Shown here one piece after another: positions 55,841-64,000 of a stretch of DNA of 64,000 nucleotides. The DNA lies in NCBI RefSeq assembly GCF_037325665.1, contig NC_090251.1, forward strand, positions 17,227,456 to 17,291,455. Reading direction: 5' to 3'. Numbering within the stretch: position 1 is the stretch's first letter; each line of letters starts with the position of its first letter. Origin of the DNA: Littorina saxatilis (taxonomy: Eukaryota; Mollusca; Gastropoda; Littorinimorpha; Littorinidae). The notes under the pieces are model-generated. The model was given only the letters and a program-made list of their open reading frames with translations. It was not told the origin of the DNA and ran no database searches. The position numbers and the translations under genes were made by a program.

Positions 55841-57060
55841 TCTTCTTCTTCTTCTTCCTTGAGGACTGGGTTCTTGCGAACGTCTCAGACTCAGGTTGAG
55901 TCACTGTTACCGAGAGTGGCTAGCTCCTGCAAACAGGGAGATTAAACAGGTGGGGAGGTTAAAACTATGTAGTGCGTTCAAGGGGCTCGCATGCCCGACT
56001 GCAGGAGACTGCCGCTGAGACAGGAGCGAAACGACTCCAGGTAGGACGCCGACGATACCAGTGTTGGCAACTTATTCCATTCGGAGGTTGTGGGGGGGGG
56101 GGGGGGTATAATGAGTTTGAAAAGGCTGGGTGGAGGGCGTGTTCGAGGGTCAGAGGTAGAGGTGTATGCCGCTGCGGCGATGGCTACTAGTGAGTTATTG
56201 TTTTTGTACAATCTCACTAGTCGCATGTTTCGACGGCGGGTCTCCATGCTGTTTCAGTTGAGTTTGTTGAGCATAGTGGTAACGGAGACAGGGTTCCTGT
56301 CTGTGTAGTTGTTGAACACATACCTTGTCGCTGGACCTTTTCCAGTGGAGCTTTTTCCTGTTCAAGGTGGGCATCCCATACTGTTGCAGCATACTCCAGG
56401 GTGGGCCTGACCATGTGGTGTAGGTTGCCGTTTTCGCCTTTTGGGTACACTCCCTGAAGTTGCGTCGCAGAAAACCAATAGTCCGGTTCCCTTTAGCAGC
56501 CACATTGTTGATATGGTGGGTCCATGTGAAATTGTACAAGATTGTTACCCCTAGGTACTTGCAGCTTGCGACGGTTTCTAGCTTTTGACCGTGAAGAACG
56601 TAGTCAAACAGGTGTGCGATTTTGCCTCTTTCATGGTTGATGTGGATGGTGTTGCATCAGTTTGCTGGGGTTAAAGCTCATTTTCCATGTGGTCTCCCAT
56701 TCAGCCAGGGACCGGCACGGTTGGCCTAGTGGTAAGGCGTCCGCCCCGTGATCGGGAGGTCGTGGGTTCGAACCCCGGCCGGGTCATACCTAAGACTTAA
56801 AAATTGGCAATCTAGTGGCTGCTCCGCCTGGCGTCTGGCATTATGGGGTTAGTGCTAGGACTGGTTGGTCCGGTGTCAGAATAATGTGACTGGGTGAGAC
56901 ATGAAGCCTGTGCTGCGACTTCTGTCTTGTGTGTGGCGCACGTTATATGTCAAAGCAGCACCGCCCTGATATGGCCCTTCGTGGTCGGCTGGGAGTTTAG
57001 CAAACAAACAAACAAATTCAGCCAGGGCATCCAAGTCTTGTTGAAGCAGACCTTGATCTA
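55841..57060 (-). mobile_element. LINE F fragment with (GAA)n tail, interrupted by a SINE
   Basis: On the minus strand DQGLLQQDLDALAEW (before the SINE at 56711-57015) continues ETTWKMSFNPSKL, then NNVAAKGNRTIGFLRRNFRE, and ends SEWNKLPTLVSSASYLESFR near 56010. The tail is (GAA)n at 55841-55857. Several frame changes show decay. It converges on the tail of LINE G only about 40 bp away. Confidence 0.75.
56711..57015 (+). mobile_element. tRNA-derived SINE (family 2), copy 1
   Basis: A tRNA-like head has A-box TGGCCTAGTGGTAAGGCG and B-box GGGTTCGAACCCC. The body runs TGGCTGCTCCGCCTGGCGTC to CGCACGTTATATGTC, with a (CAAA)n tail. The 12-bp duplication ATTCAGCCAGGG flanks it (56699-56710 and 57016-57027). 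It interrupts LINE F. Confidence 0.92.
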
Positions 57061-57140
57061 GCGGTAAAGTTTAAGATTACCCATATTGGTTGAATGTACG
57101 TCAAAAAACAACCAAATCTCCAATCCCCTTTCCCTTACTA

Positions 57141-57150
57141 TCTTTGTCTC

Positions 57151-57205
<55 letters not shown>
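57141..57205. repeat. (CT)n microsatellite
   Basis: About 60 bp of CT between the two family-2 SINEs. Confidence 0.95.
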
Positions 57206-57207
<2 letters not shown>

Positions 57208-57258
57208 TTTAACTCTCTCCCTCTCTCTTTGCTTTAACTCTTTCTCCTTCTCCTGTTT

Positions 57259-57575
57259 CTAGACCGGCACGGTTGGCCTAGTGGTAAGGCGTCCGCCCCG
57301 TGATCGGGAGGTCGTGGGTTCGAACCCCGGCCGGGTCATACCTAAGACTTTAAAATTGGCAATCTAGTGGCTGCTCCGCCTGGCGTCTGGCATTATGGGG
57401 TTAGTGCTAAGACTGGTTGGTCCGGTGTCAGAATAATATGACTGGGTGAGACATGAAGCCTGTGCTGCGACTTCTGTCTTGTGTGTGGCGCACGTTATAT
57501 ATCAAAGCAGCACCGCCCTGATATGGCCCTTCGTGGTTGGCTGGGCGTTAAGCAAACGAATAAACAAACAAAAAA
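57259..57575 (+). mobile_element. tRNA-derived SINE (family 2), copy 2
   Basis: Nearly identical to 56711-57015 over its whole length, with the same A and B boxes and CAAA-type tail. TTCTCCTGTTT flanks it (57248-57258 and 57576-57586). The different TSD shows an independent insertion and not a local duplication. Confidence 0.92.
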
Positions 57576-57834
57576 TTCTCCTGTTTTCTGGTTTATTTTT
57601 ATTGCATTATCTTTGCATGCGGGTTTTTACACCATAAGAACCATGTCTAGATGCCACTAGAGCCTGCTGCAATACTGTACTTTTGTTGTCTTTTTTTCCC
57701 TGTTTCTCATCATTTTGTTTTTCCATTTAACTTGTTGCAGATTTTCCTTTCGATGAGCAACACTTTTGAAGACTGTCATTATGACTTAAACAATTTATAG
57801 ATTTTCATATTGATGTCAAACATTTACAGATTCA

Positions 57835-58215
57835 TCGACTTCTTGACAAAGCTGAGAGAAAAAGTCCCAGAAGTGTGCCTGTGGTGCGCCAGCCTTGAAA
57901 AGTCTCACCCCCATGGCTGGTCGAAAAACCTCTAACCTTGTCCCTGAGAACTCCACCCTGCATCACCCAAGAAATCCAACGGTCAAAGGAGATTGAGATG
58001 TTCTCTCTGTCTCACACCCCTAACGCCACTGAAGGCCCAGCGGCCAGGTGGCTGGAGCACGAGGGTTAGCCTGGACATTCTGAAAGAGGGGCAGAGGACT
58101 GCGAGAAAGCAGTTACCGTTCTACTGAAGGAGCTTGGTGTTGGTCAGTCAGGTAGGGATCAGTTGCTTAAAAATCCTTCTGATCTCACAAGTCATTCCTT
58201 AAGACCAGTCTTAAT
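57835..58215 (+). repeat. Exon-like unit 1 (partial) of a tandem family
   Basis: A TTTACAG acceptor-like site at about 57823-57829 is followed by FIDFLTKLREKVPEVCLWCA. From about 57970 the DNA matches the later units (GGTCAAAGGAGATTGAGATG, CGGCCAGGTGGCTGG, GAAAGCAGTTACCGTTCTAC). It ends with GGAGCTTGGTGTTGGTCAG and a GTAGGG donor-like site. Frames differ from unit 3. Confidence 0.5.
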
Positions 58216-58220
58216 ATACA

Positions 58221-58715
58221 CAGTAAGATTCAGCACAGCTGCATTCCAAACATGGAAATGATTTTTTTTTTTTTTTTACAGATGAGTAGGCGGTGTTTTT
58301 TTCTCTGTCGTAGACACCACCAACAGGACTATTAATCTAAGATATGGCTTGACAGGGAAATGGTCACTGATTCAATACCTGTAAAATATATAATTTCTTT
58401 ATTTTTTAATGGAGCCATTCTATTCAAGTACATGTATGTATTTGTGTGTTCACAGTGTTGTGGTGAAACACTAGCTAGCAAAGATGGCATCGACTCCAAA
58501 AAGGCCAACCCAAGAAATGCAACAGTCAGGTGGCTGAAGCACGAGGTTAGCCTGGACATTCTGAAAGAGGGGCTGAGGACTGCGAGAGCTGTGGGAAAGC
58601 AGTTGCCGTTCTACTGAAGGAGCTTGGTGTTGGTCAGTCAGGTAGGGATCAGTTGCTTGAAAATCCTTCTGTTCTTACAAGTCATTCCTTAAGGCCAGTC
58701 TTAATATATATATAC
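58221..58715 (+). repeat. Exon-like unit 2 of the tandem family
   Basis: It starts CAGTAAGATTCAGCACAGC, runs through ATGGCATCGACTCCAAAAAGG and ends in CAGTCTTAATATATATA. Compared with unit 3 it lacks the stretch coding for KEIEMFSPSHTPNATEGPA. Its longest frame ends VRWLKHEVSLDILKEGLRTA and AVGKQLPFY. Confidence 0.7.
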
Positions 58716-58716
58716 C

Positions 58717-59521
58717 AGGGCTCGACAATAACGAATGCCCGACAGCCCGGGGCAAGCGTTTGCAAGTAAACCTTATGACCAGCTGCCCGACAGGGCAAGT
58801 GACATTATGTCAGTGAAAATTAAAATGTATTCAAATACCTTGGCGTACAAAGGACCAAACTTCCGAAGAACAAGACTCTTCCAATGTTTCCCCCAATGTT
58901 ATCGATCGCTTCTGCTAACCGGAAATGCTTTCGTTCATGTATTCACCCTATTCAGGAATTTCCGATTTGGTGACATTTCTTTAACCTAACGCGGCTTCTC
59001 ATTGGTTTAGGTCACGGCTAAGTGCCAATCAATGAAGAGCTATCTGAAAACTGAGAAGCACAGTTCAAAATGGCTTCGCAGTCGTCGATGTTTTCCTTTT
59101 TAACAACTTCAAAGCGCGGTGTAGATGACACAGACGATGGTTCGAAACGAAAATCCCAGAAGAAGGCTACAACTCAGCTCTTGCTGTTCAAAGGTGGTGG
59201 GAAGAGGGAGAGAGAGCAAGAAGACCAACGTAGTCGAAGAGCTTGTTCAAAGAAGGTGGTGGGAAGAGGGAGAGAGAGCAAGAAGACCAACGTAGTCGTT
59301 AAGCAATGATAATAAATAAATACCTTCACTTGTTGAAAGAAAGAAATGCTTGCAAAACATCTTTGAGCAAAGGAGTCAGTGTGTTACTGTTTGCGTTACT
59401 CCGTTTTATTGTTTTATATCTCATTCTCTATTTAGTTTATTGTGGCAAGTAAAAAAAAATGGGGCAAGTAGTTTTGATGTGTACTTGCCCGCAAGTTGTC
59501 AGAAAAGTTAATGTCAAGGCC
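58717..59521 (+). mobile_element. hAT-like non-autonomous element
   Basis: The left end CAGGGCTCGACAATAAC and the inverted right end CAGGCCTTGACATTAAC match at 14 of 17 positions. GGGCAAGT blocks recur near both ends. CAGGG-type termini are usual for hAT elements. No clear 8-bp duplication remains, perhaps because the right flank was replaced by the next insertion. It carries one short ORF (59070-59309). Confidence 0.5.
59070..59309 (+). CDS. Small ORF in the hAT-like element
   Basis: The 79-codon frame starts MASQSSMFSFLTTSKRGVDD, like the leaders of hAT transposases that begin with a short FSFL or LSFL motif and basic residues, and then becomes Lys/Arg/Glu-rich. A block of about 45 bp (AAGGTGGTGGGAAGAGGGAG onward) is directly duplicated, creating two GRGRESKKTNVV-like stretches in different frames. 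Zinc finger and catalytic domains are absent. Probably the remnant first exon of a transposase. Confidence 0.4.
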   Translation: MASQSSMFSFLTTSKRGVDDTDDGSKRKSQKKATTQLLLFKGGGKREREQEDQRSRRACSKKVVGRGRESKKTNVVVKQ

Positions 59522-59522
59522 T

Positions 59523-60357
59523 GTATGCTGAGCAACAAAAGAAACGCGAAAAAATTCTGGAATGTTTGAAAAAATTTTGAACAATTGTCATTAACAAAGT
59601 TAGAATTATCAAACCACAAAAGTTTGATGAAGGCATATTTGACTAACTGTTGTGTGATTATTTTGATGCTGCGACTTTCAACACACGGGACAAGCAGGTT
59701 TAACGTTAACGAAGTTTTGGAGGTCTCGTTCAGTCAGTCTTCATCGCGCTCTCTAGCTACTGATCGGACGCTGGTGGCTTCCAATAATGTTTCTGGTAGT
59801 GTTAGTGGCTGTATTGAATCGATCTCGAAGACGTGGCAGGAAATTGCGATATTTTCTTATTGAGGTAATGCGAATAATCTACCGCGTTGCATAACTGCAG
59901 TGCTTCTAATGTGAACAGAACATTGCTGAAGGTTATAGACTGTTGACATATGCACGTTTAAAGCACATGCCAGTGCTTCTGGATCATCCCCAGCTTTAAA
60001 TCGACCTGGCATTTTGATGGTGTCAATCTTGGCATCCTGGCTGTTTCAAAAGTGAGACTGGCAGCAAGGGTGCCATGGTCTCTTTTGGTTGCTAATGCAT
60101 TAGTGAACACATCTCACACATCAGATTTCTCCTGCTCCACTTGCATGTGCTGCGAGCGCGCATTATGTGTTTCACGTGAAACCTACTTGTCCCATTTATT
60201 GAAACTGTCGCAGCATCAAAATAATCACACAAAAGCAAGGTCAAACATGCCTTCATCAAACTTTTATGGTTTGATAATTCTAACTCTATAATTGTTGGAG
60301 ATTTTGTCAATCAAACAATGACGATTGTTTTCGCGTTTATTTTGTTGCTCGGTATAT
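59523..60357. mobile_element. Tc1/mariner-like element with long inverted repeats
   Basis: The left arm (from about 59529: GAGCAACAAAAGAAACGCGA and on to GATTATTTTGATGCTGCGAC) is mirrored at about 60150-60352 with moderate divergence over roughly 190 bp. TA stands at both outer ends. Inside, on the minus strand, GRFKAGDDPEALACALNVHM and STVYN look like a helix-turn-helix segment of a transposase N-terminus, and the rest of the gene is missing. Confidence 0.6.
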
Positions 60358-60362
60358 GTATA

Positions 60363-60908
60363 CAGTAAGATTCAGCACAGCTGCATTCCAAACTATGTGG
60401 AAAAAAAATTTCAGATAAGTATGCGGTGTTTTTTTCTCTGTCGCTGACACCACAGACAGGATTATTAATGTAAGATATGGCTTGACAGGGAAATGGTCAC
60501 TAGTTCAATACCTGTAAAATATACAATTTCTTTATTTTTTTAATAGAGCCATTCTATTCAAGCACATGTTTGTATTTGTGTGTTCACAGTGAAGTGGTGA
60601 AACACTAGCTAGCAAAGATGGCATCGACTCCAAAAAGGCCAACCAAAGAAATGCAACGGTCAAAGGAGATTGAGATGTTCTCTCCATCTCACACCCCTAA
60701 CGCCACTGAAGGCCCAGCGGCCAGGTGGCTGAAGCACGAGGTTAGCCTGGACATTCTGAAAGAGGGGCTGAGGACTGCGAGAGCTGTGGGAAAGCAGTTG
60801 CCGTTCTACTGAAGGAGCTTGGTGTTGGTCAGTCAGGTATGGATCAGTTGCTTTAAAATCTTTCTGTTCTTGCAAGTCATTCCTTAAGGCCAGTCTTAAT
60901 ATATATAT
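60363..60908 (+). repeat. Exon-like unit 3 of the tandem family
   Basis: The fullest unit: CAGTAAGATTCAGCACAGC, a TTCACAG acceptor at about 60584-60590, the ORF at 60618-60812, a CAGTCAG/GTATGG donor-like junction near 60837 and the (TA)n end. Confidence 0.7.
60618..60812 (+). CDS. Small ORF of the tandem exon-like unit
   Basis: 64 codons: MASTPKRPTKEMQRSKEIEM, then FSPSHTPNATEGPAARWLKH, EVSLDILKEGLRTA and RAVGKQLPFY. I do not recognise it. The C-terminal 30 residues are kept in units 2 and 3 even though their upstream frames differ, and an acceptor-like AG lies upstream. It may be a duplicated terminal exon of a host gene or part of an unknown repeat. Confidence 0.35.
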   Translation: MASTPKRPTKEMQRSKEIEMFSPSHTPNATEGPAARWLKHEVSLDILKEGLRTARAVGKQLPFY

Positions 60909-61141
60909 ATATAAAACATCAGAAATTGTGAAAGAAACAATTGAAAGTCAGCAGAGACTTTCTTCCGAGATTTGTTAAAATCTCTTAGCAGAGATAGAGA
61001 GAGAAATAAGTATTCCTTCACAGACAGCCTATTGGGAGCATCAGACCCTCCTCAAGGGGGACCGAGATTTACAGAGCAAAGTCCCTTTGTGGGGGACGTA
61101 TCGCAAGGTAATCTAGTCCTGAGGAGGACCATTGTATTTGT

Positions 61142-61193
61142 ACCTAGACCAGACACGTGTTTCGACACTATTGTGTCTCATCAGTGGTCAGGT
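61142..61193 (-). ncRNA. Type-I hammerhead ribozyme, copy 1
   Basis: Read on the minus strand, helix I strand ACCU-GACCA is followed by core CUGAUGA, helix II GACAC with loop AAUA and GUGUC, core GAAA, then a very short helix III (CAC-GUG, a palindrome that could also pair between two molecules). The cleavage triplet GUC comes next, and helix I closes with UGGUC and AGGU. All conserved core bases are present. Cleavage is expected after GUC. Very short helix III is the known hallmark of PLE/retrozyme hammerheads. Confidence 0.88.
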
Positions 61194-61868
61194 GGTACAG
61201 ATGGCGAGAGTTGTCAACCCATGGTATCCAACTAAGAAGCAAACCATTCTCTGAATGGTAGCTTCTGTTGGCATGGGAGACTACCCTCATCTGACAACCC
61301 CAAGAGGATATCTGTGAAGGGAAACACTTTGATTTAAGGCCAAAGTGCAGAATTGATATTTATTAAGAAAGAATTTAGAAATTTAGACAAGTTTTAACCA
61401 AGAAATTAGGTTAAAACAAGGGAAATTTGAAAAAGCCTAAAGGGAGGTAACTCTGTACCAGCCTGCAGATCCAGAAATGGATACGCGAACAAGTTAGATC
61501 TAATTTTGAAACGGTTAAACAGGAAAAGCGGTCAACTTTTCACTGCTGTTCAACACAGGACTTGGTAAAGAAGAAGTGTTCTGCTTTATTCAATTGGATC
61601 GCTTTAAAGGCGATGCAACTTTCACGGTGACCACATTATAAAACATCAGAAATTGTGAAAGAAACAATTGAAAGTCAGCAGAGACTTTCTTCCGAGATTT
61701 GTTAAAATCTCTTAGCAGAGATAGAGAGAGAAATAAGTATTCCTTCACAGACAGCCTATTGGGAGCATCAGACCCTCCTCAAGGGGGACCGAGATTTACA
61801 GAGCAAAGTCCCTTTGTGGGGGACGTATCGCAAGGTAATCTAGTCCTGAGGAGGACCATTGTATTTGT

Positions 61869-61920
61869 ACCTAGACCAGACACGTGTTTCGACACTATTG
61901 TGTCTCATCAGTGGTCAGGT
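61869..61920 (-). ncRNA. Type-I hammerhead ribozyme, copy 2
   Basis: Identical in sequence to the motif at 61142-61193 and exactly 727 bp from it. A transcript through both would release a 727-nt monomer. Confidence 0.88.
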
Positions 61921-62105
61921 GGTACAGATGGCGAGAGTTGTCAACCCATGGTATCCAACTAAGAAGCAAACCATTCTCTGAATGGTAGCTTCTGTTGGCA
62001 TGGGAGACTACCCATATATATATATATACAGTAAGATTCAGCACAGCTGCATTCCAAACAACGTTGAAATGAAATGATTTTTTTTTTTTACCTGTAAAAT
62101 ATATA

Positions 62106-63623
62106 CTGTTCAAAAAAAGAAACGCATAGTTGCTACTTGCCAAATTTGTTTTATTTTTCGAAAATTTTTACAGAAAATCCAATATTTAGATTATTTGTTT
62201 GAAATTTGGTATGGACACAGTTGAATGCACACACAGTTCATTTGCATCTTCAAATAAATCAGTCAATCAATACGATTGGGTGCCGAGGCTGTCAAGTCAG
62301 TAGGGGGTGTGACTGCCTTGAGCAGCAACAACTGCCCGGCACCTTCTGGGCATGGACTGGATCAGATGCCGGATATCTTGCTGTGGGATGGTGTCCCACT
62401 CCTCCTGAAGTGCCTGCAATAGATCGCGGTGATTTGCCGGCGCTTCTTCTTGCCTGCGCACACGTCTGTCCAATTCATCCCAGAGGTGTTCTATCGGGTT
62501 CATGTCTGGCGACATGGATGGCCAGGGAAGCACCTGGACATGGTGGTCGGTGAGGAACTGGGTGGTGAGTCGTGCTGTGTGCGGGCGAGCGTTGTCCTGC
62601 TGGAATATGGCATCCTGGTCAGCCAGAAGAGGAAGGGCGTGTGGGCGCAGAATTTCCTCCACGTATCGCTGGGCAGTTATGCGCCCTTGGACGTGCACCA
62701 GGGTGCTCCTTCCAGCGGTATTGATCGCCCCCCACACCATGACGCCTCCACCACCATGAACGGGTGCCTCATCCACACAGTTGGGCGCGTAACGTTCGTT
62801 TACTCTCCGGTAGACCCTCCTCCGACCATCATGTCGCTGGAGCAGGAAGTAGGACTCGTCGCTGAACCACACGTGTCTCCAGTGATTCCGGACGGTCCAG
62901 CAAAGGTGCTGGTTGCCCCACTGCACTCGGTTCTGGCGATGGCGGCGGGTGAGGACAGCTCCTCTGTGAGGTCTGCGAGCTCTCAAACCAGCTTCATGCA
63001 GGCGGTTCCGCACGGTCTGGTCCGATAATCGGTGTGGCCCGGGGAGAGCCTGGACAGAAGATGAGGCCGACAGGAAACGATTTCGGAGGTGGCGGAGCCG
63101 TATGAAGCGGTCGTGAGCAGCAGTTGTCGCCCTTGGTCTTCCCGCTCGTGGCAAGTCAGCAACGGAGCCAGTGGCTTGAAACCTGACCCACAGTCTACTG
63201 ATGGTGCTCTGGGACACGTGGAAGTGCCTGGCGATTGCACTTTGACTTTGGCCTGCTTGTAAACGACCCAATGCAATTTGGCGGTCTTCTCTGCTCAATC
63301 GGGCCATCTTTCGTCGCTGAATTGTCGTCTGATTTCTTTGTGGCGAACAATCCGCTTTTATGAGTTTTGGAAGACATGGTGAGAGCTCAATATTCCCCGA
63401 GTTTCACGAGATTACACTGAAGCATGACGAGTGGTCATGCCAAATGAGCAATTGTGACATTGTAGCCACTGATAACGCATGCGTCACGTGCAGAGCTCAC
63501 TTGTGGCAATGGACGAAAGGTCGACGACCAGATAAACATTTTCTGCAGTTTGGTGGATATCCTTGTAGCCATATAACTAAATTAACCAAATATTACAAGC
63601 TATGCGTTTCTTTTTTTGAACAG
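62106..63623 (-). mobile_element. Complete Tc1-type transposon
   Basis: The 24-bp ends (starting CTGTTCAAAAAAAGAAACGC) are identical in inverted orientation, and TA flanks both (62104-62105 and 63624-63625). Total length is 1518 bp, normal for Tc1. The single transposase gene inside is open and has a full catalytic triad. Identical ends plus an open frame suggest recent mobility. Confidence 0.95.
62297..63307 (-). CDS. Tc1 transposase, DD34E
   Basis: A 336-residue cut-and-paste transposase, full length for the family. The start is MARLSREDRQ at 63307. The N-terminal paired-type helix-turn-helix (about 1-110) includes SAIARHFHVSQSTISRLW and the GRPR minor-groove motif (about 56-59), and binds the inverted ends. 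The catalytic domain has Asp150 (VWFSDESYF), Asp238 (IFQQDNARPHTA) and Glu273 (DMNPIEHLWDEL). Thirty-four residues separate the last two, so it is DD34E. The glycine-rich GGGGVMVWG (about 185-193) is also a family mark. No break is seen. The only gene in the element, transcribed inward from the right end. Confidence 0.95.
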   Translation of the reverse strand: MARLSREDRQIALGRLQAGQSQSAIARHFHVSQSTISRLWVRFQATGSVADLPRAGRPRATTAAHDRFIRLRHLRNRFLSASSSVQALPGPHRLSDQTVRNRLHEAGLRARRPHRGAVLTRRHRQNRVQWGNQHLCWTVRNHWRHVWFSDESYFLLQRHDGRRRVYRRVNERYAPNCVDEAPVHGGGGVMVWGAINTAGRSTLVHVQGRITAQRYVEEILRPHALPLLADQDAIFQQDNARPHTARLTTQFLTDHHVQVLPWPSMSPDMNPIEHLWDELDRRVRRQEEAPANHRDLLQALQEEWDTIPQQDIRHLIQSMPRRCRAVVAAQGSHTPY

Positions 63624-63735
63624 TATATGATCAAGTACATGTATGTATTTGTGTGTTCACAGTGTAGGGGTGAAACACTAGCAAGCAAAGATGGCATTGA
63701 CTCAGAAAAGGCCAAGCCTCCATGCCAGTGTTACT

Positions 63736-64000
63736 GTAAGTATGGTTTGGTACTATTTTGCTTTGAATGTCTTTCCGTGACTCAGAAATGAAAAATAGTT
63801 TGCATTAGAAAAATACACGCTGCAGTTGAAAAGACAACAAACAAGTGTGTATTGATGTAGTGTAGACACAACCAACTTTTCAGTCGTGGCTTCTTCTTCT
63901 TCTTCTTCTTCTTCTTCTGTTGAGTGACCATAGATGAGGGCCCCAAAGGGTTTAAAATCGTGATCGTGATTGGCGTTTTTTGACCTTTCTGTGACCGTGA
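63736..64000. other. Right edge: non-coding with (CTT)n
   Basis: No gene is supported. A (CTT)n run at 63891-63917 leads into GAGTGACCATAGATGAGGGC and GTGATCGTGATTGGCG, which look like the start of another GAA-tailed interspersed repeat on the minus strand, cut by the window edge. Confidence 0.5.

Larger units (their letters stand above)
60910..62013 (-). mobile_element. Hammerhead-ribozyme repeat (retrozyme/PLE-type)
   Basis: Two 377-bp direct repeats (60910-61286 and 61637-62013) that look identical flank a 350-bp unique spacer, giving a 727-bp period. Each repeat holds a hammerhead ribozyme on the minus strand. The repeats begin TATAAAACATC and end GACTACCC, so they lack the TG...CA ends of LTRs, and no protein is encoded. 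The whole lies in a (TA)n tract that may hide the target duplication. Retrozymes and Penelope-like elements are the known carriers of such ribozymes in animals. It looks whole and young. Confidence 0.8.
62029..63735 (+). repeat. Exon-like unit 4, interrupted by Tc1
   Basis: CAGTAAGATTCAGCACAGC restarts at 62029. The unit is cut at 62105 by the Tc1 element and resumes at 63624 with TATGATCAAGTACATGTATG, GTGTTCACAG and GATGGCATTGACTCAGAAAA, then diverges from the other units at about 63735. Confidence 0.65.

Noticed and set aside
60910-62013. Solo LTR pair or small LTR retrotransposon
   Set aside because: The 377-bp repeats lack TG...CA ends and no protein or primer site is evident, while each repeat carries a full hammerhead ribozyme, which fits retrozyme/PLE repeats better.

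Overview
This is an animal nuclear window that reads as a repeat-dense intergenic or intronic region of a mollusc, most likely a marine caenogastropod (Littorina-like). The evidence is long (GT)n, (CT)n, (CAT)n and (GAA)n microsatellites, tRNA-headed SINEs, several Jockey/CR1/L2/I-type LINEs, Tc1, hAT-like and THAP-type DNA transposons, canonical GT-AG splice signals and no bacterial gene organisation. The taxon is inferred from general knowledge of these repeat types, not from a search. A 200-base run of N (26301-26500) marks an assembly gap.

Layout. 1-3.1 kb: no gene, one small inverted-repeat element and homopolymer tracts. 3.1-12.15 kb: three plus-strand, 5'-truncated LINEs head to tail (two copies of family A, one of family B), all ending in the same (AATTC)n tail and set in CT/GT microsatellites. 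12.15-17.4 kb: microsatellites and one short repeat. 17.41-21.26 kb: a 3.85-kb DNA transposon with identical 22-bp terminal inverted repeats, TTAA target duplications and a THAP zinc-finger exon (Kolobok-type). 21.3-26.2 kb: SINE and TIR-bearing repeats, one of which carries a poly(A)-tailed retroposed insert. 26.5-31.1 kb: a two-ORF I-type LINE on the minus strand, cut by the gap. 32.2-33.6 kb: two miniature inverted-repeat elements. 34.3-41.3 kb: a minus-strand LINE (D) split by a 4.9-kb insertion with a 7-bp target duplication and an internal diverged tandem array. 42.4-43.5 kb: a cluster of TATCGATA palindromes and CAT/CCA microsatellites. 43.8-45.0 kb: the N-terminal half of an ABCA transporter. 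45.6-54.5 kb: a plus-strand L2/CR1-type LINE (E), split by a 7.1-kb THAP-type element with inverted ends and again by a SINE. 54.8 kb: a probable first coding exon of a P2X7-C-terminal-domain (P2RX7_C) protein. 55.5-57.6 kb: LINE 3' ends and two SINEs. 57.8-63.7 kb: about four copies of a ~0.5-kb exon-like unit into which an hAT-like element, a mariner-like element, a hammerhead-ribozyme repeat and an intact Tc1 element have inserted.

Most coding capacity belongs to transposable elements. Only the ABCA fragment, the P2RX7_C-like exon and the tandem exon-like units look host-derived. The most unusual item is the 1.1-kb repeat at 60910-62013: two 377-bp direct repeats, each with a complete minimal type-I hammerhead ribozyme on the minus strand, 727 bp apart. 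The best mechanistic evidence is in the nested insertions, where LINE reading frames on either side of an insert meet exactly and so fix the boundaries of otherwise unclassified DNA elements.
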